Origin: Fagopyrum homotropicum
Taxonomy: Eukaryota; Streptophyta; Magnoliopsida; Caryophyllales; Polygonaceae
Assembly: GCA_033239125.1 (NCBI GenBank)
Contig: BSWB01000005.1
Span: 137,202,494-137,266,493 of the forward strand
DNA: 64,000 nucleotides
Direction: 5' to 3'
Part shown: positions 57,450 through 64,000 of the stretch, one piece after another
How the letters are laid out: the number at the start of each line of letters is the position of its first letter
Position numbering within the stretch: the stretch's first letter is position 1
Position numbers and translations under genes: made by a program
The notes under the pieces: model-generated
What the model saw: only the letters and a program-made list of their open reading frames with translations
What the model was told of the DNA's origin: nothing
The model's database searches: none

Positions 57450-58955
57450 AAGTACTTTGATTTAAGATGGTTGCAGGGAACGTCTCAAATGGATATTTGC
57501 AACCCGAGATGTCCTGCACAGCCGGTTCCTGGTTCATATGGTTCCGTGGTGCACGACTAACCGAGTAAAATCCATCTGTGTACGCAAATTAGGGCTGGTC
57601 TATTATTTTGATTCGGTGCCATTTTCATGAATTGTTGCAATTTGAATGCCTGCAGGATATGGATTCTCAGATGGGCGTGAGTTATATTTGTGATCTAAAT
57701 AGTTGTAGCTTGTTATGCCTTTTGTGTTAAGCCTGCTGTTTTGAGCAGGTTCAGTACAGTACAAGGATAGGATACCAATCATTTACCATCTATGTGAATT
57801 TTGCAATTGATGACCCAAACAAAACAAGGAAACTATGTTGAACTGTTAGTAGTACACACTTCTCTCAGCTTTTGGGCATGGTGTATCCCTAATCCCAGCT
57901 TTTCTGGTGTTTTTGTGGCCCTTCTATTTGCTAGTTGAACTCATGCACGTATATATTCTATTGCTGGTCTGCGAGGGTAAATTATCAGGCTGCATCTTGT
58001 GTTCTCTCTCCTGAGTGCCCGACTACTTTGGTAAGAGAAAAGACTCATCCAAATAACAGATTATTATCGTACCAACTTATCTAATGGTAGCCACTAAAAT
58101 GACAGGATAAAAGCTAAAATGACATGATAAAACGGATGAATAATCATTACCATTTGCTTTGCTGCTCTTTTTTCATTTATCTTTTACTTCTTATTATTAA
58201 TGTTATACCGACTATCATAACAAGAAGTCACGTCTTACTAAAACGAAAGTCGTAATTTAAATAAATCGTAAATTATCAATATCGACTCATCGTGGCTATT
58301 GATATAATTCATGCAAAAATGATGTATACACATGTACTATGGGCTTTTCACCATGACTCCTAACTTAAATAATGTTATTTTTACATTGAATTTCAGTGTA
58401 AAATGTGGTCAACATTTTGACATAGTAAGTTTTTAAACCTTGTGCATCTCAATCGTATATCAGCCAAATTTGTTGTGAAATAAAATTAATTCATGCACCC
58501 CTAACATTATCAAAGATGTAATTCATCAAAAACAACTCAAAAGTGATCAAAATTAAAATTTTCATGTATTCAACTAAACTTTAAGTACAAAAAATACAAA
58601 TTGATTATAATTATTTTTAAAAAAAAATTATTCACCAAACTAAAAAGCCTAAAAATTTTATTCAAAAAAAAATCTCTAATAAGCCAGTTAAATTTACATA
58701 ATTTTTAGAATTGTTATGATACTATTCAAATTAAATTAAAGATATTAATGGAATTTAATTCTATATTTTTGGAAAATAACTATGTTGTTATAAGTATGAT
58801 AAAGTTGCGTCAAATGTCGTATAGATAATAGGTAATGATTATCATTTTACTAATCTAAGAGGTAAAAGTATTAGAAGTATATTTATTTGAAATCATTGTA
58901 AAATTGAGATGATAAATTGGCTAAATAACCTCCATGAAGGCATGAACTTGGCATG
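57450..58955. other. 3' region of the splicing-factor gene and AT-rich spacer
   Basis: 57450 to about 57850 is probable 3' UTR. The rest is AT-rich with no recognised gene. Confidence 0.4.
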
Positions 58956-58956
58956 C

Positions 58957-59546
58957 CGGGTGAGCAGGGTTCGGTTACCAAACCGAGCGTTTAGGGTCAA
59001 ACCGGAACCGTTTGTCGGTCCAGATTTCCGGTCCAAATTTCGATTCAAGTTTTCATGTACTCGCAGTTACGGTTTAGTTATCGTATAAACCGGCTTTTTT
59101 TGTACAGAAAGGGGGCTAGGGTTGAAACTTGAATCTCGGTGGCGCTACTGCTCATCTCTGCCGATCTGCTCAGGCCGGCTTTTGCCATTTCGCCATCTAA
59201 TCGTCTTTGTACTTCTCTTTCTCTCTCGTGCCGAGTTCTTGCTTCAAGCCTTTGAGGATCAACATCCTTCAAGAGTTCTGCAAATATGCTTCTACTACGA
59301 GAATCGTAAATTAAGTGCATGTATGTGTTCCTGACGTCCTCCCTTCATGAACTCAAGTGCCATCCTTCGAGGATTAAAAGCCTTCAATCTCTGCAGTTCT
59401 GCTTCCAGTCAAGGACTCGAGTTCGATTATTGAGTTTCTGCAGATCGGTCCAGTTTTTGGTCCAACCAAAAATCGGTCCAGTTGAACCAAACCGTATTTT
59501 TCGGGTTTTGGTCCATTACTTTCGGTTTTGAATCGCTACTCATCCG
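58957..59546. mobile_element. TIR element immediately upstream of the bL28c gene
   Basis: The left end GGGTGAGCAGGGTTCGGTT mirrors the right end AATCGCTACTCATCC (reverse GGATGAGTAGCGATT), followed inward by AAAACCG-rich sequence on both sides. GGTCCAG/GGTCCAA motifs fill both arms. At ~590 bp it has no transposase. It ends only ~100 bases before the bL28c start codon, so it replaces the expected promoter region. The terminal repeats are imperfect. Confidence 0.5.
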
Positions 59547-59645
59547 ATCTCCAAACACCAGCAAAAATAAAATAAAAAAACCAGAGGCGCAGAGAGTCGT
59601 TATCCACTCGCACAGAATACAGAACTTCTGCTCTCACCTCCAACA

Positions 59646-60520
59646 ATGGCGGCATCGGTGGGCACAGGCCTACTTCTCAGCAGCCACCGTTCTGTGTGCT
59701 TCCCTAAAACTCGAGTTCCAGCCTTGCATCCTCTCATCAAGGCTAAGGGTCTATCGTCGGAGCTAGGGTTCGTCACGTCCCAATTATGTGGCCTCAAAAT
59801 TACCCACCAAGAGTCCTTTTCCAAGCCCATCTCTTCCCCAACTTCCACGCCTACCGTCGTCCCTATAATCGCTCGTAATTCTCCTTTCTCCGATTCAAGC
59901 TCTTGCTTGATTTATTCTTTGCGTATTTGTTTCCTCATTCAATGGACACCTCTTCATTGTCTGTAATTCGAATTTGTGAAAATGCATTCGTTTGTGTGAA
60001 TTCACTTGTCTCCTTTAGAAATGAGTTTGGAAAACTTGTCCATAATTTTTCCACTTCATATACTCAATTAAATGATATCTTGTATTTTTGCCCTAAAACA
60101 GTTGATTTGATTAGGATTGTGATTGCTTGACGCTTTTTTCAGCTACTTGACTGCTGCCTGTTTAAATGTGCAAACAAATGCTCTTAATGTGATGTCTGAA
60201 ATTGGCCACTTGCTGATGAGGATGAATAGTTTCTGACTGTAAGGGAGGAATGATTTGCATCTGTGAATTGATCAATCTTTTGTACAGGGAGAATATGCCC
60301 CTTTACTGGGAAGAAAGCTAACACAAAAAATTTGGTGTCTTTCTCAAACAAGAAGACGAAGAAAAAGCAGTTTGTGAACCTGCAGTACAAGAGGGTCTGG
60401 TGGGAAGAGGGAAAACGGTTCGTTAAGCTTCGTCTGTCAACCAAAGCCTTGAAGACCATTGAGAAGAACGGGTTGGATGCTGTTGCTAAAAAGGCTGGAA
60501 TTGACCTCTCCAAGGAATAG
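59646..60520 (+). CDS. RPL28: Plastid large-subunit ribosomal protein bL28c
   Basis: Exon 1 is 59646-59874 and exon 2 is 60288-60520. The intron has GT-AG ends and splits codon 77 (C|GG). The product is 153 residues. Residues 1 to about 75 are rich in Ser/Thr/Pro and basic residues with few acidic ones, as expected of a chloroplast transit peptide starting MAASVG. The mature part from about 76 (ARRICPFTGKKAN) has the bL28 signature C..TGK, then QFVNLQYKRVWW, KRFVKLRLSTKALKTIEKNG and a short C-terminal tail. bL28 is a component of the 50S subunit; the nuclear-encoded plastid form is imported and needed for plastid translation. Length fits the plant family (~145-155). It lies 2.2 kb downstream of the splicing-factor gene in the same orientation. 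Confidence 0.95.
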
Positions 60521-61705
60521 TAGTTCAGGTCATTCTATTGTATTTATGAATCTTTGCTTGTATTAAGTTTGTAGGAGCTTTTTGTTGCTGCAAGGGGATT
60601 GTTTAATCCTCCTTCTTTGAACTTAAAACAAAAAATGAAGTGATAATTTTGTTCTTATTCTTCTTAACTTGAGAATTGAAATGTGCCGAGTGATTTGAAC
60701 TGTTGCTCAAGCTTTTGCAGATGCATCATTTGTGATACTGAATTTTGCTGCAAACATATGTAGAAATCACTCAATTCTTTTTTTAAAAATTCAGTAATTG
60801 CATTTTTGGCTTTGTGACAGACTTTATGAAACATGTCTAAAGTTTTGTTGACAGAATTTACGATTGTGCGCTATGTGATTGGGCTCGAGTGGTTTGAGGA
60901 CAAACACCATTTTCTGCCGTGCTGGTTTCGAGTCTCCTTGATTTGTCCCCGAGTTTATGTCAATCCCTGAATCTACTTCGCCTGTGGACTTTGGTATTAT
61001 TGGTAATGGGTATTTCCTCTTACTGTGTAGCACGCTTCGCTGAACTTTTCTGTTTCTTGTTTGCATCAGGCTTCATTGTCAATAGAAATTTGTTTCATAG
61101 CTTTCAACTGAGTGTTAGACCCAATATGACTGATAGACGAGGCCGGTGTTCATCACGAAAGAAAATCACGTTGGTGTATACATCTCCGGCTTGTGTTTCA
61201 ACGATGATAAGGCGTTGAAGCTACATGCACTTGTCCAGTCTGATCTTTTAGCGGCTTTTCTGTGAGCATAGAATGGTGAACAAGATGAAGATAGAAAGTG
61301 AAACTCTAAAACAAGCTTCTAACAATATAAAAATCTCCCAAAAAAAAACATTGCAGTTTGTATGGCATTTGTGTGTTCTGTGTAGTGTGTTCTTGGTAGC
61401 GTGTTGGTTCTCTTTTTGGGCCTGATGGGCCTTCTCCTGGTCCGTTACCTTCATAAGTTGATGGGCCTACCTTTGGGCTTTTCCTGACCTCACAATCACC
61501 ATTTTCAGATCCCACCATCCACTTTGTGAGATATTATGGATATTTGTTTCTGTGACAAGATTTGCGGGTGAGTAAATTGCAAGATGTCGCCAACTGTATT
61601 TGCAGTTTGTCAGAAAAATGACCACACCCACACATTAAAAGCCAACCCACTTGCTTCGTTCATTGATTCTCAATGCATATTTCACCACGTAAATGTTACA
61701 CGAAC

Positions 61706-61736
<31 letters not shown>

Positions 61737-62170
61737 ATACTAAATTATTTATTTCGGAGCTTAGTAAGTAACATTTTATTTTAGAATGTAAATTTGGATT
61801 GTATAATGAAATCATATATGATTTGATAAGTAATGATAGACACGCAGGATGTTGTAGAATGGACAAAATTAAGTAAATACATGTATGATATACTCGTGTA
61901 ATGATGATATGAAGACAGATTTGGTGACCATTCATTAGAATAGAGCCTAACATAACATTATATGATGCAATACGTAATTCATTATTAGGTAGACACATAG
62001 TACATGAATCATCCACATTCAAAATCCTTATCATTAACAAAGACAAACCGCCTCCATGATTATGTCCCTCCTATATATGCATAGTGCCAAATTATCCACA
62101 ACATGACAACAACCAATATACTCAAACTGGAAATTCAAATCATAATCAAAACTTTTCACGATCTATAATG
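60521..62170. other. bL28c 3' region and gene-free DNA
   Basis: About 60521-60680 is probable 3' UTR. Around 60708-60745 a 39-base passage resembles exon 7 of the splicing-factor gene (see findings). 61706-61737 is a (TG)n(TA)n microsatellite. No other gene is recognised. Confidence 0.4.
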
Positions 62171-62171
62171 G

Positions 62172-62565
62172 TATGTTACAGCAGGTCGGCTCGATGGAGA
62201 GTCCATAAGGTCCCTTCGAACAGGGGATCCAAAATTTTGGGTCCAATGTATAAAAAAAGTTGAATATACATTACAAAAATCGCTTAATCTAGATGATAAT
62301 GTATCACTCTTTTTTTTATTCTTTCCCCTATATTCGAGTCTCACTCATCACTTTTTTATTTTTATTTTATTTTTATGGCTCCCTCTTTTGAAATTTTTTT
62401 CTTTTCCAAATCAAATTTGGACGATTTCTTCGTGGATTAAAAAAAATGTAAATGGCATACTTTGTATAGATTATCTTCGATTTTTTTTCCTGCTCTTTAA
62501 GGGGCCTAATATTGTTTTTTGGGAAGGGCCCCAAAAATCATTGAGACGACCCTGTGTTACAGTAT
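62172..62565. mobile_element. MITE with GTTACA / CAGGGTCGTCTC-type ends
   Basis: The left end GTTACAGCAGGTCGGCTCGATGG mirrors the right end TCATTGAGACGACCCTGTGTTAC with small gaps. The ~390-bp AT-rich interior contains TTTTTATTTTTATTTTATTT-type simple sequence. No coding. Confidence 0.5.
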
Positions 62566-62728
62566 TTCGTTACTGATTATTTGTGGTTATTTATCCATAT
62601 TCCAAGCACGCACATATATCATAGAATATACATTAAAGTTCTGTACGAAAGTCTTGTTTTTCCGAGTCTAGTTAAATGCGAAATTCGTTGATTTTTTTGT
62701 ATCGAGCAACTGTCGAAGATAGATTTAT

Positions 62729-62905
62729 GGTCCGTTTGGTTTTAACTCCGAAAACAGAAATAGAATAAAAGCGAATCTAGTTCATGCTTGTTCATGAATT
62801 TTTTTAGAATCAATTCTTATAATTTAAGCAATTGTGATAGAATTTAATTAATTTAAATACTTTAGGAAACAAAATGGAAAAACAAATAGATTTTAGATTA
62901 AACTA
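62729..62905. mobile_element. Truncated MITE of the GTTTGGTT family
   Basis: GGTCCGTTTGGTTTTAACTC followed by CGAAAACAGAAATAGAATAAAAGCG is the left half of the family intact at 9128-9424. The right end is missing. Confidence 0.5.
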
Positions 62906-64000
62906 CAATTATGTTTAAGAATTTCTGTAGTAATTGGCCGGTTCGTATTTATGTGCGTGTATTTTTTTGAAATAAATGCTAAAAATTGTACCATTTGCAA
63001 ATAAACTAAAAATGGTATTGAATTAATGCATGCAACGTCTTGGAGTGTAGTTGAAGATTGTATCGAGGGTATTTAATGATTATGCATTTGGGTTGGTGCA
63101 TATTTAACATTAGATACTTTCTCCGATTATAAATAAATGTTTTTTTAACCATTGACACAATTATTAAGAAAACTATTAAACAACCTTAATTTTATAAAGT
63201 TTTTTTCTCAATTTTATCACTTATTAAATATTCACCACCCTTTTAAACCAATGAGTGAATATTTTATTATAAAAATATTTAATAAAAACAGTTTTCAAGA
63301 ACTATTCTCACAACTCTCTTTTAATTAATAACCTTGAAAACATAAAACGACATTTAAATTTGATCAAAATTTAAATCCTAAGAAGTCATTTATTTACGAT
63401 CGGAGGAAGTATAAAATTACATATATTAAAAAAACTAAAGTAAAATATTAATGATAATATTTTTCCACGTATAAAGTGGAGACTATAAAGACTAGAGGTG
63501 GGTCGCAAACCTAAACCGGCATATCCTGAACCGCCGGTTTAGGTTTAACCTAAACCGGCGGCCGGCGGTTTGGCACATGAATTTAAAAAAAAAAAAGTAA
63601 TAAAATAATATATATAAGTATAATATATATTAATTAAAAAGTTATTCATTTGTTAATCTTTGTACATTTTAAAGTTTTGTAGATTGAAATTTTACATAAC
63701 TATGTTTTTATAATTTATATTTTATACATAGAATTTTTTTTTTTTACAATAGCATTTAAATAGAATTAGTAAGTAAATAAAAGAAAGCAACTAAAATAAA
63801 ATTACTAACTAAAAAACAACAAAGCAAACTCAAATTTTTTATACATTGAATTTTTTTCCATTACATTAGCTTTTGAATAAAATAATTACATAGTAAAAGA
63901 AATTACTAACTACAATAAAAGAAAGAAGCAACTAAAATAAAATTACTAACTAACATACAACAAAGCAAACCAAATTTTTTTATACATTGAATAAAATAAT
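62906..64000. other. AT-rich end of window with a small GC-rich palindrome
   Basis: 63513-63575 holds mirrored AACCTAAACCGGC / GCCGGTTTAGGTT blocks, perhaps one end of a MITE. The last ~250 bases contain a loose tandem repeat (TAAAATTACTAACTA with ACAACAAAGCAAAC). No gene. Confidence 0.35.

Overview
This is a eukaryotic nuclear window, almost certainly from a dicotyledonous plant. The evidence is AT-rich intergenic DNA, GT-AG spliced genes, a nuclear-encoded plastid ribosomal protein with a transit peptide, plant-type Helitrons and copia elements, primer sites complementary to initiator tRNA-Met, and a telo-box plus site II promoter. The species cannot be named from the sequence. Two intact protein genes are supported, both on the + strand: an RRM-containing U2AF65-like splicing factor (CDS 49196-57449, nine coding exons, 1056 residues) and plastid ribosomal protein bL28c (59646-60520, two exons, 153 residues). 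As I recall the Arabidopsis map, the same two families are neighbours around At2g33435-At2g33450, so this pair looks like conserved microsynteny.

The remaining ~85% is repeats and RNA genes. From 1 to 9 kb there is a cut-off LTR element, a perfect 35-bp hairpin, an AT microsatellite, a MITE, and a short LTR retrotransposon (5301-9000, TSD AATCT) with an internal minisatellite. A 2.3-kb poly(A) retroposon with its own 17-bp duplication sits inside its right LTR. From 11.6 to 13.1 kb there is a telo-box/site II promoter followed by a row of structured non-coding blocks: two C/D-like and two H/ACA-like candidates plus one unclassified block. An inverted paralogous copy of the whole row lies at 32.5-33.85 kb. 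From 13.4 to 20.0 kb there is a decayed minus-strand Ty1/copia element, invaded by a terminal-inverted-repeat element that is itself invaded by small Helitrons. A 2.9-kb solo LTR (21211-24085, TSD TCTTC) interrupts a second gag remnant.

Two sequence-identical tRNA-Ser(AGA) genes in opposite orientation lie at 26.3 and 30.5 kb. They are followed by a tandem 0.48-kb duplication. From 34.06 to 40.47 kb there is a large interrupted palindrome whose arms each carry a fragment of an F-box-associated domain. One arm was invaded by a hAT-like element (34111-35261) and the other by a 2.5-kb Helitron (37412-39930). Because the two arms are homologous, each insertion can be read against its own empty site in the opposite arm.

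From 41.3 to 47.9 kb there are poly(A) retroposon and LINE remnants, ending just before the splicing-factor gene. After bL28c only MITEs and unrecognised AT-rich DNA are seen. Nothing prokaryotic is present (operons, CRISPR, phage). The most notable structures are the inverted duplicate snoRNA-like cluster and the self-complementary element carrying F-box fragments. All repeat boundaries were read by eye, and no homology search was run.
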